Below, in pieces: positions 15,736 to 27,284 of a stretch of 64,000 nucleotides of DNA. How positions within the stretch are numbered: position 1 is the stretch's first letter; each line of letters begins with the position of its first letter. The DNA comes from Frankia sp. QA3. Lineage in GTDB: Bacteria > Actinomycetota > Actinomycetes > Frankiales > Frankiaceae. The stretch covers positions 5,863,710 through 5,927,709 of the forward strand of contig NZ_CM001489.1 of NCBI RefSeq assembly GCF_000262465.1, given 5' to 3'. Below the pieces are notes generated by a model. It had not been told where the DNA came from, made no database searches, and saw only the letters and a list, made by a program, of their open reading frames with translations. The position numbers were made by a program, and so were the translations under genes.

Positions 15736-17985
15736 CTACACCGGATGGCGCGGTGGCTGCGGGCGCGGCGGCGGGACCGGGGCGCCGCCCATGGGCCCGG
15801 TCGGCGCGGCGGGGGCGGTCGGCGGGGGTGGACCGCCGGCGGCGTCGTCCGCGCGGGCCAACCGGCTGGGCCACCAGATGCGCCGGCCGATGTCCAGCGT
15901 CAGCGCCGGGACCAGGATCGACCGCACGACCAGGGTGTCGAGCAGGACGCCGAACGCGACCACGAACCCGACCTCGGCGAGCTGGACGAGCGGAAAGATG
16001 ATCAGAGCGGAGAAGGTGGCGGCGAGCACGACGCCCGCGGAGGTGATGACGCCGCCGGTGACGGCCAGCGCGTGCAGCACGCCGGGCCGGGGCCCGATCC
16101 GCTCGGCCTCCTCGCGGACCCGGGTCATGAGGAAGATGTTGTAGTCCACGCCGAGCGCGACCAGGAAGATGAACGCGAGCAGCGGCAGCGACGGGTCGGC
16201 GCCGGGAAAGCCGAAGATCCAGCGGTAGGCGATGGTGCTCGCGCCGAGCGCGGCGAGGTAGGACAGCACCACCGTCGCCATGAGCACCAGCGGGGCGACG
16301 AGCGAGCGTAGCAGGAACATCAGCACCACGAGTACGACGGCGAGAACCAGCGGGATGATCACCTCGCGGTCGCGCACCGCCGCTTGCCGCACGTCGAGGT
16401 TCACCGCCGTGTTCCCCCCGACCAGCGCGCCGGCGCCCGGCACCCGGTGCACCCGGGACCGCAACTCGCGCACGGCGTCGAACGACTCCGGGCTGTCCGG
16501 CTGATCGCTCAGAACAACGAGGAACTGCACCCGGTCGCCGGCGCGGCCGATCTCGGCGACCCCCGCCACCCCCGGCGTCGTCCGGATCACGGCGGCGACC
16601 CGCGGCGCTGCCCGTTCGGCGGCGATGACGTACGTCGGCGCCGCCACTCCCGGCGGGAAGTCCGTGGAGATCAGCTCGATGCCGCGCACCGACTCGACCC
16701 GGTCCCGAAAGCCCTGGTCCTGCCGCAACGAGGTGTCCATCGCCAGCAGGCCGACGACGAGCACGCCCAGCGCGAGCGAGGTCCCCACCCACACCACCCG
16801 CGGACGCCGGTCGATCGCCGCGCCGATCCTGACCCAGCGCCCCGGCTCCTCGGCGAGGTCGAACTCGGTGAGGTCCTCATGGCCGGGGGCGGTGGGCGCG
16901 GACAGCGCGTTCTCGTGGGCGGCCCGCGCAGCCGGTCCCCGGCGGGCCGTGTCGGTGACCGGGGGATGCTCCCCGAAGTGGGGGACGAACGGCCAGAACA
17001 GCCGGCGCCCGCAGAGCACCATCGCCGCCGGCAGCAGCGTGGTCATCGTCACCAGGGCGGTCGAGATGCCGATTGCGCCGACCGGCCCGAGCCCGCGGTC
17101 GGAGGCCAGCACCCCGAACAGCAGGCAGAGCATCCCGATGACGACGGTGCCGGCGGAGGCCAGGATCGCGGGGCCGGCGTGCCGCATCGCCTCGTGCATG
17201 GCGTGACGCGGATCGCGGTGGCGGGTGAGTTCCTCCCGATAGCGGGCGATGAGCAGCAGGGCGTAGTCCGTGCCGGCCCCGAAGACGAGCACCCGCAGGA
17301 TGCCCGAGCTCTGCCCGTTGACGGTCAGCCCGCCGTGCCGGGCGAGCAGGCTGATGATCCCCGCCGCGGTCTGGTCCGCGATGCCCACCGACACCAGGGG
17401 GACCAGCCACAACAGCGGGCTTCGGTAGACCACCAGCAGGATCACGGCGACGATCCCCGTGGTGACGATGAGCAGCCGGCTCTCGATCGTCCTGAACGCC
17501 TGGAAGGCGTCGGCGACCAGCCCCGCCGGCCCGGTGATCGCGGTCTCCGTCCCGGCGGGGGCGAGCCGGGCGGCGATCCGGCGCATCTCGCGCAGGTTGT
17601 CCGTGAACTGGGAGGCGTCGTCGAGCTGGGCGAGTGGGATGGTGAGGATCAGTGAGCGGCCGTTGGGGGAGACGACGGGCCCGAGGACCGGCCCGGACGC
17701 GAAGTTTCGCAGCGCCCCACCGATGTCGGTGGCGGCGGACCGGTCCGCCGGGGTCAGGCCGTCCGGCCTGGTCATGACGACGACGGCCGGGACGGCGTCG
17801 CCGCCGGGAAAGTGGCGCTGCGCGGCAAGCAGCCGGGTCGACTCGGCATCCGCCGGGAGGAACGCGCTCGCGTCATTCTTCTGGGCGTCGGCGAGGCGGA
17901 ACGCCAGCGGGCTCGCCGCCGCGCCGACCGCGAGCCAGAAGACAATGATCAGCCAGGCCGACCGGTGTCCGATCACCCATGACAC
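15736..17985 (-). CDS. MMPL-type RND transporter
   Basis: 749-residue inner-membrane exporter of the MMPL family. The N-terminal helix (WLIIVFWLAVGAAASPLA) is followed by an extracellular loop, a five-helix block containing GAGTDYALLLIARYREEL with the conserved Asp-Tyr pair, a second loop, and a second helix block with VALGVDYNIFLMTRVREEA. This is the duplicated RND layout with the proton-relay Asp-Tyr pair in both halves. The last 35 residues are Pro-rich. GTG 17985 is the start. No regulator or biosynthetic gene is adjacent, so lipid or drug substrate cannot be told apart. Confidence 0.93.
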   Translation of the reverse strand: MSWVIGHRSAWLIIVFWLAVGAAASPLAFRLADAQKNDASAFLPADAESTRLLAAQRHFPGGDAVPAVVVMTRPDGLTPADRSAATDIGGALRNFASGPVLGPVVSPNGRSLILTIPLAQLDDASQFTDNLREMRRIAARLAPAGTETAITGPAGLVADAFQAFRTIESRLLIVTTGIVAVILLVVYRSPLLWLVPLVSVGIADQTAAGIISLLARHGGLTVNGQSSGILRVLVFGAGTDYALLLIARYREELTRHRDPRHAMHEAMRHAGPAILASAGTVVIGMLCLLFGVLASDRGLGPVGAIGISTALVTMTTLLPAAMVLCGRRLFWPFVPHFGEHPPVTDTARRGPAARAAHENALSAPTAPGHEDLTEFDLAEEPGRWVRIGAAIDRRPRVVWVGTSLALGVLVVGLLAMDTSLRQDQGFRDRVESVRGIELISTDFPPGVAAPTYVIAAERAAPRVAAVIRTTPGVAGVAEIGRAGDRVQFLVVLSDQPDSPESFDAVRELRSRVHRVPGAGALVGGNTAVNLDVRQAAVRDREVIIPLVLAVVLVVLMFLLRSLVAPLVLMATVVLSYLAALGASTIAYRWIFGFPGADPSLPLLAFIFLVALGVDYNIFLMTRVREEAERIGPRPGVLHALAVTGGVITSAGVVLAATFSALIIFPLVQLAEVGFVVAFGVLLDTLVVRSILVPALTLDIGRRIWWPSRLARADDAAGGPPPPTAPAAPTGPMGGAPVPPPRPQPPRHPV

Positions 17986-18241
17986 GACCCGCCAGCCCCC
18001 CTCCTCGGCCGTGCTGCGCCCCGTCCGCCGGCAGGCGGCGCCGGGCGGTGATTCCCGCGGTGCCGTCGGGATCTACCGGCTCACTCGGCGTCGCGGCCCT
18101 GACGGGAATCGTCGCAGCTCCGCGGCCTGGATGCCGTGTGGGCGGCTCTGTCGATCATCGACCGCCCGCGGCGCTGCCGCGGGGGAGGGCAGGATGATGC
18201 GGTGGGTTGCGGCTGCGAGGAGTTCCGGCTGCAGGGGTCGC

Positions 18242-19222
18242 TTACGGCTGAGGTGCCTGGTCTGGGGTGGCCCGGTCTGAGGTGGCCCGGTCTGGGGTGG
18301 CCCGGTCTGGGGTGGCCCAGGCCAGGGCGATCTCGGCCGCGACGGCGACGTTGTTCCGCACGGCGTTGATGTTGACCGTCAGGCTCGCTCCGCCGGTCTC
18401 CCGGTGGAAGGTCTCCAGGAGGAACGGCGTGACGGCCTTGCCGCGGATGCCGCGTTCCTCGGCCCAGGCCAGGGCGTCGGCCAGCACCCTGTCGTGCAGG
18501 GCCGGGTCGAGGGCCTGGTCGGCGGGCAGCGGGTTGGCCACGACGATCGCCGAGGTCAGCCCCAGCGTGTCCGCCGCGGTCATCGCCGCAGCGACCTGAC
18601 CGGCGTCGCTGACCCGCCAGTCCAGGTCGTAGGTGGTGCGCGGCAGGTAGAAGCCGGGGAAGGTCGACGTCCGATAGCCGACGACGGTGATCCCCAGCGT
18701 CTCCAGCCGTTCGAGGGTCGCGGCGATGTCGAGGATCGACTTGACCCCGGCGCTCACGACGGTGATCGGCGTGGTCGACAGGGTCACCAGGTCGGCGGAT
18801 TCGTCGAAGCTGTCCCCGGCGCCGCGGTGCACCCCGCCGAGGCCTCCGGTGGCGAACAGCCGAATCCCGACGCGGGCGGCGAGCAGCGCCGTGGCCGCGA
18901 CCGTCGTCGCTCCTGTCCACCCGGTCGCGCAGGCGACCGGCAGATCACGCACGGACAGCTTGACCACGTTGGCGTCGTCGGCGATGCGGCGCAGATCCGG
19001 CTCGTCCAGGCCAACCCGGGGCACGCCGTCGATCACCGCGATCGTCGCGGGGGTCACGCCTCGTTCGCGGGCCTGCTCCTCCAGTTCCAGGGCGACCTCG
19101 CGATTGCGGGGCCGGGGCAGCCCATGCGCGATCAACGTCGACTCCAGCGCGACCACCGGCGCTCCGGCGGCCAGCGCATCCCGCACGGGTTCCGAGACGA
19201 CGATGTTCGATCTGCCCGCCAT
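18242..19222 (-). CDS. psuG: Pseudouridine-5'-phosphate glycosidase
   Basis: Cytosolic lyase that interconverts pseudouridine 5'-phosphate with uracil and ribose 5-phosphate. 326 residues; the catalytic core (about 1-300) carries ALESTLIAHGLPRPRN, IAVIDGVPRVGL, GGLGGVHRGAG, FDESADL, SAGVKSILDIAATLERLETLG and NPLPADQ, all landmarks of the family. The last 22 residues are a repeat tail of five-residue units (ATPDR/ATSDR) encoded by a 15-bp minisatellite. ATG 19222. No kinase gene lies next to it, although PsuG usually works with a PfkB-type pseudouridine kinase. A PfkB kinase gene is found about 17 kb away. Confidence 0.95.
   Translation of the reverse strand: MAGRSNIVVSEPVRDALAAGAPVVALESTLIAHGLPRPRNREVALELEEQARERGVTPATIAVIDGVPRVGLDEPDLRRIADDANVVKLSVRDLPVACATGWTGATTVAATALLAARVGIRLFATGGLGGVHRGAGDSFDESADLVTLSTTPITVVSAGVKSILDIAATLERLETLGITVVGYRTSTFPGFYLPRTTYDLDWRVSDAGQVAAAMTAADTLGLTSAIVVANPLPADQALDPALHDRVLADALAWAEERGIRGKAVTPFLLETFHRETGGASLTVNINAVRNNVAVAAEIALAWATPDRATPDRATSDRATPDQAPQP
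18259..18318. repeat. 15-bp minisatellite at the psuG 3' end
   Basis: Four copies of GGTCTGGGGTGGCCC, one with a single substitution. It encodes the C-terminal ATPDR repeats of PsuG and ends just inside the stop codon. Confidence 0.95.
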
Positions 19223-19316
19223 GGGCCGACCTTATGCCGCGACGCCCCCGCCCGATCGGTTGGGAGCCGGCGGTCCGGGCGGGGTGACCGGCCCGTGGCA
19301 GGCGGTGGCGTGGGCA

Positions 19317-19375
19317 CTCACTGCCCGCGTCTCACCCACTGCCCGCGTCTCACTGCCCGCGTCTCACTGCCCGCG
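19317..19375. repeat. 14-17 bp repeat after the PNPOx gene
   Basis: Four irregular copies of CACTGCCCGCGTCT, the last running into the 3' end of the neighbouring minus-strand gene. Mixed spacing shows that this one is not frame-preserving. Confidence 0.8.
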
Positions 19376-19795
19376 GGCCCGCTCGGCCCGGAACCGCAGC
19401 GGCACGCTGTACAGCGTCGCGAACCGCTCGACCGAACCGAACACGTTCTTCGCCCACTCGCTGTACTTCGCGAGGTACCCGGGGTTCTGATCCGCGGGCG
19501 CGGCGTCCGGGTCGGTGGTGAGCACGCCGGTGAGCACGACGAAGTCGCCGCCGCGGCCGTCGTCGTCGAGGTGCAGGGAGCTGCGGGGATTCGCCTGGAT
19601 CCGGCTTAGCCGCCGCGCGGTGGGCTCGCTGTAGAGCTGGGCGCTGGCGGTGGCGAAGTCCCACAGAAACCAGATCGGCGCTGGCTGCGGGGTGCCGGAC
19701 CGGTCGGTGGACGTCAGCCAGGCGATCCGGTCCTCGCCCAGCCGCCGAGCGACCTTCGCCCCGAACGCGGTGTCGGGATCGGGAAGTACGGACAT
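19364..19795 (-). CDS. PNPOx-fold, probable F420-dependent protein
   Basis: 143 residues of the pyridoxamine-5'-phosphate-oxidase-like split-barrel fold. The segments RIAWLTSTDRSGTPQPAPIW, FLWDFATASAQLYSEPTARR and SRIQANPRSSLHLDDD match the Rv3369-like actinobacterial subgroup, thought to use F420 or flavin. The C-terminus carries YLAKYSEWAKNVFGS and ends at a repeat array. ATG 19795 follows a GGGTGGGAG-type site; the 17-residue upstream extension has no support. Substrate unknown. Single gene, minus strand. Confidence 0.87.
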   Translation of the reverse strand: MSVLPDPDTAFGAKVARRLGEDRIAWLTSTDRSGTPQPAPIWFLWDFATASAQLYSEPTARRLSRIQANPRSSLHLDDDGRGGDFVVLTGVLTTDPDAAPADQNPGYLAKYSEWAKNVFGSVERFATLYSVPLRFRAERARGQ

Positions 19796-19959
19796 CGTCG
19801 GCTCCCACCCTCGGCGCGGACTCGCTTGTGCACGGCGATCGACCACTGCTTACCGTAACCTCTCGCCGGGTTCGCGTGACCGGGACGCCACCGGTCCGGG
19901 CGCGCCACAGCCTGCGTCGCGCGCCCGGACACCGCCGCCCGGCCGCACCGGCCGGGCCC

Positions 19960-22578
19960 TCACAGCGCCTTGACGATCGCCTTGGTCGCAGTGGAGACGA
20001 TCAGCCCGGATCCACCCGGCACGGCGTCGACCAGCACGTCGTCGCCGTCGCGGACCTGCCCGGCGAGCAGTTCCCGAGCGAGCTGGTCGCCGATCGCCGT
20101 CTGGACGAGGCGCCGCAGCGGCCGCGCCCCGAACACCGGGTCGTAACCGACGTCGGACAGCCATCCCTTGGCGGTGTCGGTGACCTCGAGGCCGATCCGC
20201 CTCTCCTGCAACCGCGCCCGCAGCCGATCGAGCTGGAGGTCGACGATGCGGGTCAGCTCCTCCCGGCCGAGCTGGTCGAAGACGAGGACGTCGTCGAGCC
20301 GGTTGAGGAACTCCGGCTTGAAGGCATCCCGCACCGCGACCATCACCGACTCGCGCCGCACCTGCGGGCTCAGGGTGGGATCGGCGATGAACTGCGAGCC
20401 CAGGTTCGAGGTCAGGACGAGAATCGTGTTGCGGAAGTCGACCGTGCGCCCTTGACCGTCGGTCAGCCGCCCGTCGTCGAGGACCTGCAGCAGCACGTCG
20501 AAGACGTCGGGGTGAGCCTTCTCGACCTCGTCGAGCAGGATGACGCTGTAGGGCCGGCGGCGGATCGCCTCGGTGAGCTGCCCGCCGGACTCGAACCCGA
20601 TGTAACCGGGTGGGGCCCCGATCAGCCGGGCGACCGAGTGCTTCTCCGCGTACTCGCTCATGTCGATACGCACGACCGCCCGCTCGTCGTCGAACAGGAA
20701 GTCGGCCAGCGCCTTCGCGAGCTCCGTCTTGCCGACGCCAGTCGGGCCGAGGAAGAGGAACGAGCCGGTGGGCCGGTCGGGGTCGGCGATGCCGGCCCGG
20801 GCCCGGCGCACCGCGTCGGACACCGCCCGCACCGCCTCGTCCTGGCCGATCACCCGGGCGTGCAGCTCGGACTCCATCCGCAGCAGCTTCGCCGTCTCAC
20901 CCTCGAGTAGCCGGCCGGCCGGAATGCCGGTCCAGGCGGCGACGACCTCGGCGACGTCGTCCGGGCCGACCTCCTCGTTGAGCATCGCCCCGCCGGGGGA
21001 GTCCGCGGCGGCCAGCGCATCGGTGGCGTCGGTCAGCTGCCTCTCCAACGTCGGGATCGTGCCGTAGCGCAGCTCCCCGGCCTTCGCCAGGTCGAGGTCG
21101 CGCTCGGCCAGCTCCGCGGCCCGCCGCGCGTTCTCCAACTCCTCCTTGATCTTCTGGACCTCGGAGATCGAGTCCTTCTCCCGATGCCAGCGTGCCGTCA
21201 GGCTCGACAGCTCCTCGCGCCGGTCCGCCAGCTCGCGCTGCAACCGGCCGCGCCGCTCCCGGGAGGCGTCGTCGTTCTCCTTCGACAGCGCCATGTCCTC
21301 GATCTCCAGCCGGCGCACGGCCCGCTCGAGCTCGTCGATCGCCACCGGGCGGCTGTCGATCTCCATCCGCAGCCGGGACGCGGCCTCGTCCATGAGATCG
21401 ATCGCCTTGTCCGGCAGGAAGCGGGCGGTGACATAGCGGTCGGACAGGGTCGCCGCGGCGACCAGCGCCGCATCGGTGATGCGCACCCCGTGGTGCACCT
21501 CGTAGCGTTCCTTGAGGCCGCGCAGGATGCCGATGGTGTCCTCGACGGTCGGCTCGCCGACGAGGACCGGCTGGAAGCGCCGCTCCAACGCCGGGTCCTT
21601 CTCGATCCGGGTGCGGTACTCCTCCAGGGTGGTCGCGCCGATCATGCGCAGCTCACCGCGGGCGAGCATGGGCTTGAGCATGTTGCCCGCGTCCATCGCG
21701 CCCTCGGCGCCGCCGGCGCCGACGACCGTGTGCAGCTCGTCGATGAACGTGATGATCTGCCCCTCGGCCTCGCGGATCTCGTTGAGCACCGAGGTCAGCC
21801 GCTCCTCGAACTCGCCGCGCAGCTTGGAACCGGCGACCATCGAGCCCAGGTCGAGCGAGACGATCCGCCGGCCGCGCAGCGACTCGGGCACGTCGCCCGC
21901 CACGACCCGCAGCGCGAGGCCCTCGACGATCGCGGTCTTGCCGACGCCGGGCTCGCCGATGAGGACAGGGTTGTTCTTGGTCCGCCGGGACAACACCTGG
22001 ATCACCCGGCGGATCTCCGCGTCCCGGCCGATCACCGGGTCGAGCTTGCCCTGCTGGGCCCGCTCGGTGAGGTCGATCGAGTACTTCTCCAGCGCGCGGT
22101 AGGACCCCTCGGGGTCGCGGCTGGTCACCCGCCGGGCGCCGCCGCGGACCTTGTCGAAGGCGCCGCGCAGCGCGTCCGGGGTCGCGCCGGCAGAGGTCAG
22201 GATGCGGCCTGCCTCGCCCCCCTCCTCGGCGAGCGCGACGGCGAGGTGTTCCACCGAGGTGTACTCGTCACCCAGCCGGCCGGCCTGCCGCTCGGCGTTG
22301 TTGAGCACGGTGAGGAGCTGGCGGGACAGCTGCGGCGCCGAGACGCTCATCCCGGTGGCTCGAGGCAGCCGGGACACCGCGGCCTCGGCCCTGGCCCGGA
22401 CCGCGTCGACGGAGGTGCCGGCCGAGGACAGCAGCGCCGCACCGACCCCGTCCGGAGCCTCGAGCAGCGCGGTGAGCAGGTGGAGGGGGTCGACGAGCGG
22501 TGACCCGTCGCCGGTGGCTCGACTGATCGCCGCGGAGAGGGCCTCCTGCGAGCGGGCGGTGAGGCGTTCAGCGTTCAT
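19960..22578 (-). CDS. clpB: ATP-dependent disaggregase ClpB
   Basis: Hexameric AAA+ chaperone that pulls polypeptides out of aggregates together with DnaK/DnaJ/GrpE. 872 residues: Clp_N repeats at 1-145, AAA1 with Walker A GEPGVGKT (208-215), the coiled-coil middle domain (about 400-530, the charged stretch from AVRRLEIEDMALSKEN to ELAERDLDLAKAG) that marks ClpB rather than ClpA or ClpC, and AAA2 with GPTGVGKTELAKAL and VILLDEVEKAHPDVF. ATG 22578. A HAIR operator lies about 60 bases upstream, placing the gene under HspR, which is encoded by the gene immediately before it on the same strand. Confidence 0.98.
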   Translation of the reverse strand: MNAERLTARSQEALSAAISRATGDGSPLVDPLHLLTALLEAPDGVGAALLSSAGTSVDAVRARAEAAVSRLPRATGMSVSAPQLSRQLLTVLNNAERQAGRLGDEYTSVEHLAVALAEEGGEAGRILTSAGATPDALRGAFDKVRGGARRVTSRDPEGSYRALEKYSIDLTERAQQGKLDPVIGRDAEIRRVIQVLSRRTKNNPVLIGEPGVGKTAIVEGLALRVVAGDVPESLRGRRIVSLDLGSMVAGSKLRGEFEERLTSVLNEIREAEGQIITFIDELHTVVGAGGAEGAMDAGNMLKPMLARGELRMIGATTLEEYRTRIEKDPALERRFQPVLVGEPTVEDTIGILRGLKERYEVHHGVRITDAALVAAATLSDRYVTARFLPDKAIDLMDEAASRLRMEIDSRPVAIDELERAVRRLEIEDMALSKENDDASRERRGRLQRELADRREELSSLTARWHREKDSISEVQKIKEELENARRAAELAERDLDLAKAGELRYGTIPTLERQLTDATDALAAADSPGGAMLNEEVGPDDVAEVVAAWTGIPAGRLLEGETAKLLRMESELHARVIGQDEAVRAVSDAVRRARAGIADPDRPTGSFLFLGPTGVGKTELAKALADFLFDDERAVVRIDMSEYAEKHSVARLIGAPPGYIGFESGGQLTEAIRRRPYSVILLDEVEKAHPDVFDVLLQVLDDGRLTDGQGRTVDFRNTILVLTSNLGSQFIADPTLSPQVRRESVMVAVRDAFKPEFLNRLDDVLVFDQLGREELTRIVDLQLDRLRARLQERRIGLEVTDTAKGWLSDVGYDPVFGARPLRRLVQTAIGDQLARELLAGQVRDGDDVLVDAVPGGSGLIVSTATKAIVKAL

Positions 22579-22636
22579 GGCGGATCCCAGGGTGGTCAGG
22601 TGCGTACGGTGTCGTCCGTTTCAACGCTCAGCATAC

Positions 22637-22656
22637 CTGAGTCGTTCCCACTCAAC
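22637..22656. promoter_or_regulatory. HAIR operator upstream of clpB
   Basis: CTGAGT, seven bases, ACTCAAC: a good match to the HspR-associated inverted repeat CTTGAGT-N7-ACTCAAG. It lies 59-78 bases ahead of the clpB start, where HspR can block transcription. Confidence 0.88.
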
Positions 22657-22693
22657 CTTGGTTCGCCGCGGGGAGGTTCCTGGAAAGGCGAAA

Positions 22694-22732
22694 GGGGCTC
22701 CTCGTGGCCCGCCACGGACCGGGAGAAGCCCC
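22694..22732 (-). terminator. Terminator of the dnaK-hspR operon
   Basis: A long hairpin downstream of the hspR stop: the outer arms GGGGCTCCTC and GAGAAGCCCC pair with one mismatch, and an inner GTGG/CCAC pair surrounds the loop. On the minus strand it is followed by TTTCG. It separates the dnaK operon from the clpB promoter. Confidence 0.7.
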
Positions 22733-22780
22733 CTGAGGGTCGGGTTGCCGCACCGGCCGGCGCCCTTGCCGGCCGGGCCG

Positions 22781-23347
22781 TCAACGGCGGGGAAGCGGCC
22801 GCCATACCACGATTGCCCCGCGGTCGACCGGGACGAGGTCGCGCCGGTGGCTGGCATGCGCCTCGGCCACCTGCCGCTCCGCGTCGACGCGGGCCCGGGC
22901 GAGTTCCTCGGTGAGCTGGCGGACCTGCGCCTGCAACGCCATCACCTGAGCGCTCAGGCGCAGGACCTGCCGGATGCCCTCGAGGTTGACGCCCTCCTCC
23001 TGGGACAGGCGCTGGACCTCCCGCAGCAGGGCGACGTCCCGGGCGGAGTAACGCCGCCCCCGCCCCGCGGTGCGGCCTGGGGTGACCAACCCGAGCCGGT
23101 CGTAGGACCGCAGGGTCTGCGGGTGCATGCCGGCGAGCTGTGCCGCAATCGAGATCACGTAGACCGGCGCGTCCTCGTCGTGGGCGGGGCCGGGCAGCGG
23201 ACCGGTCGGGTAGTACCCCTCCGGCCGGACCTCGGTGGCCGAGGCCATCGGGTCCGGCGGCGGTCGTTCCCCTGCCCGCCGTGCCGGAGCCGTCCGCGCG
23301 TGCGGCGCGGCCGGCGGGTCGGACGTGCGATTCGGACGCGCCGTCAT
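22781..23347 (-). CDS. hspR: Heat-shock repressor HspR (MerR family)
   Basis: 188-residue DNA-binding repressor. After a Pro/Arg-rich leader of about 60 residues the MerR winged helix starts at VYVISIAAQLAGMHPQTLR, continues SYDRLGLVTPGRTAGRGRRY and SARDVALLREVQRLSQEEGV, then a coiled-coil region (VMALQAQVRQLTEELARARV). HspR binds HAIR sites, with DnaK as co-repressor, and relieves repression on heat stress. The start overlaps the dnaJ stop by ATGA, so it is the last gene of the dnaK operon. Three HAIR sites in this window are its likely targets. Confidence 0.95.
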   Translation of the reverse strand: MTARPNRTSDPPAAPHARTAPARRAGERPPPDPMASATEVRPEGYYPTGPLPGPAHDEDAPVYVISIAAQLAGMHPQTLRSYDRLGLVTPGRTAGRGRRYSARDVALLREVQRLSQEEGVNLEGIRQVLRLSAQVMALQAQVRQLTEELARARVDAERQVAEAHASHRRDLVPVDRGAIVVWRPLPRR

Positions 23348-24534
23348 CCCTCTGCCTCCATCCGTTCCGTCAGCGGCGCCCGCGGGTCCTCGGGATGGGC
23401 CTGGGCGAACTCCAGCAACGCCGTGCGTGCGCGCGGCGAGAGATCGGCCGGCTTGGGCACGGTCACCTCCAAGGTCACGATGAGGTCGCCGTTTCCCCCG
23501 CCCGCCACCGGGACACCTCGCCCGCGGGCCCGCAGCCGCCGTCCGCTGGAGGTGCCGGCCGGCACCTTCACCGTGAGCGGCGCGCCGTCGAGAGTTGGCA
23601 CCCGTACCGACGCGCCCAGGGCAGCCTCGGTGATCGTGACGGGGAGCGTGATGGTCAGGTTGTTGCCCTCCCGGTCGAAGACCGGGTGGCGCAGCACGTG
23701 GACCGTCACCTCCAGGTCGCCGGCCGGGCCGCCGCGCTCCCCGGGCGTGCCGCGGCCGCGCACCCGCAGCCGCTGCCCGTCGCTGACGCCCGGGGGGATG
23801 CGGATGCGCTGCTCGCGTTCGCGGCGACCAGAACCCCGGCAGTCCGGACAGGGATGATCGATGAGCGTGCCCTTGCCCAGGCAGTCGCGGCATGGCTCGG
23901 AAAGCGCGAATCCGCCCTGGGAACGGGAGACCACGCCGAGCCCTCGGCAGATCGGGCAGGTTCGCGGGGTGGTCCCCGGCCGGGCCCCGCTGCCTTCACA
24001 GGTGGTGCAGGTCGCGGCGCCGGGCAGTCGCACCGACGCCTCCAGCCCGGTCAGCGACTTCTCGAACGGGATGGTGACCTCGGCCTCGATGTCGCCACCC
24101 CGGCGCGGCCCGCGGCCCGGCGACGACCGCTGGAACATGTCGAAGAAACCGCCGAGACCACCGCCCGACCCGCCGAGGAGATCCTCGAAGTTGATGTTCG
24201 GGTTGCCACCGTAACCTCCGCCGGGCGCGCCGAAACCGCCGGGCGTACCGAAGCCCCCGTACCCGCCGGTCCGACCGCCGCCCGGCCGACCGCCGGCCGC
24301 GAACAACGCCCGGGCCTCGTCGTACTCCCGTCGACGATTCTCGTCGGAGAGGACGTCGTAGGCCTCGGACACCTCCTTGAAGCGCGCCTCGGCCTTTGCG
24401 TCGCCCGGGTTCTTGTCCGGATGCAGCTCCCGGGCAAGCTTCCGGTACGCCTTCTTGATGTCGGCCGCCGAGGCGTCCTTCGGAACGCCGAGAGCGGCGT
24501 AATAGTCCTTCTCGACCATGTCACGAACACTCAC
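23344..24534 (-). CDS. dnaJ: Co-chaperone DnaJ
   Basis: 396-residue Hsp40 that delivers substrates to DnaK and stimulates its ATPase. The J domain is at residues about 8-75 with the catalytic HPD in ARELHPDKNP. A Gly/Phe-rich linker follows. Then come four zinc-finger motifs CTTCEGSG, CPICRGLG, CRDCLGKG and CPDCRGSG, and two C-terminal beta domains (LRVRGRGTPGERGGPAGDL, LRARGRGVP). GTG 24534 is placed by AAAGGAGGGG. It follows grpE after 147 bases and overlaps hspR by four. Confidence 0.97.
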   Translation of the reverse strand: MSVRDMVEKDYYAALGVPKDASAADIKKAYRKLARELHPDKNPGDAKAEARFKEVSEAYDVLSDENRRREYDEARALFAAGGRPGGGRTGGYGGFGTPGGFGAPGGGYGGNPNINFEDLLGGSGGGLGGFFDMFQRSSPGRGPRRGGDIEAEVTIPFEKSLTGLEASVRLPGAATCTTCEGSGARPGTTPRTCPICRGLGVVSRSQGGFALSEPCRDCLGKGTLIDHPCPDCRGSGRREREQRIRIPPGVSDGQRLRVRGRGTPGERGGPAGDLEVTVHVLRHPVFDREGNNLTITLPVTITEAALGASVRVPTLDGAPLTVKVPAGTSSGRRLRARGRGVPVAGGGNGDLIVTLEVTVPKPADLSPRARTALLEFAQAHPEDPRAPLTERMEAEG

Positions 24535-24681
24535 GGCGCCCCTCCTTTCCTCATCGTGTCGTCCCGCGCGGGCTGTCCGCCCGGGCGGGACGGCCGGCCA
24601 CGTCCGTCAGGTCTCGGCTCGCGTGGCGAACCGAGCAGTGCCGCCACGACGCGGGCGGCCGGGCGGACCTGGCCGCCACCC

Positions 24682-25454
24682 TCAGTCGGCGCTGACAGTG
24701 GGCCCGCCGTTGTCCGGGCCAGGGATGCTGCCGGTGTCGTCCGGGACCGGGCTCGGCCGCTCCGCCTGCTCGTCCGGTCGTCCGGGCCCGCCTCCGGGTT
24801 CGGCCTCGGCCGGCGCGGCCACCTCGCCCGTGGGCTCCGCGACCGACACCTGCGCGGGGCGCAGAACCCGGCCCGCGTGCAGGTAGCCGGCCCGGAAGAC
24901 GTCCACGCAGGTCGGGCCGGTCACGTCGGCCCGGTAGGAGTGCATGAGCGCCTCGTGGACGGACGGGTCGAACTCGTCGCCCGGCGACCCGTAGCGCTCC
25001 AGCCCGGCGGCTTCCAACGTTGCCTCCAGGGCCTCGGCGATGGCCTTGAACGGGCCTTCGAGATCCCCGTGGTCGCGGGCCCGGCCGAGGTCGTCGAGGG
25101 TCGACAACAGGCTGGCGAGCAGCTTGGCGGTCGCCTGCTCGCCGATCTGCTGGCGGTCCCGCTCGACCCGCCGGCGGTAGTTGTCGAACTCCGCCTTCAG
25201 CCGCTGCAGGTCCGCCGTGCGCTCGGTGATCTGCTGCTGCAGGGATGCGACGAGCTCGCCGTCGGCCTCCTGGGCGGGGGCGCCGACGGGAGCGCTGCCC
25301 GCTACCCCGCCGGGTGCGGCAGCGGCCTCTGGCCGCACCTCGCCGCTCTCCGGGTCAATCCGCCGCCGGTCGCGCACGACCACGCGAGGCTCCTCCCCGT
25401 CGTCCCGACTGTCGGACCTGCCCGCACCCCACCAGTCACCGGATTGACCGGAGG

Positions 25455-25458
<4 letters not shown>
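24682..25458 (-). CDS. grpE: Nucleotide exchange factor GrpE
   Basis: 258-residue dimeric exchange factor that releases ADP from DnaK. The N-terminal 80 residues are charged and variable. The long dimerisation coiled coil (EADGELVASLQQQITERT, LKAEFDNYRRRVERDRQQ) is followed by the GrpE signature region (LLSTLDDLGRARDHG, KAIAEALEATLEAAGLERYG) and the beta domain PSVHEALMHSYRADV. An acidic/Pro tail of about 55 residues ends the protein. The start overlaps the dnaK stop (ATGA). Confidence 0.96.
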
Positions 25459-27284
<1,826 letters not shown>

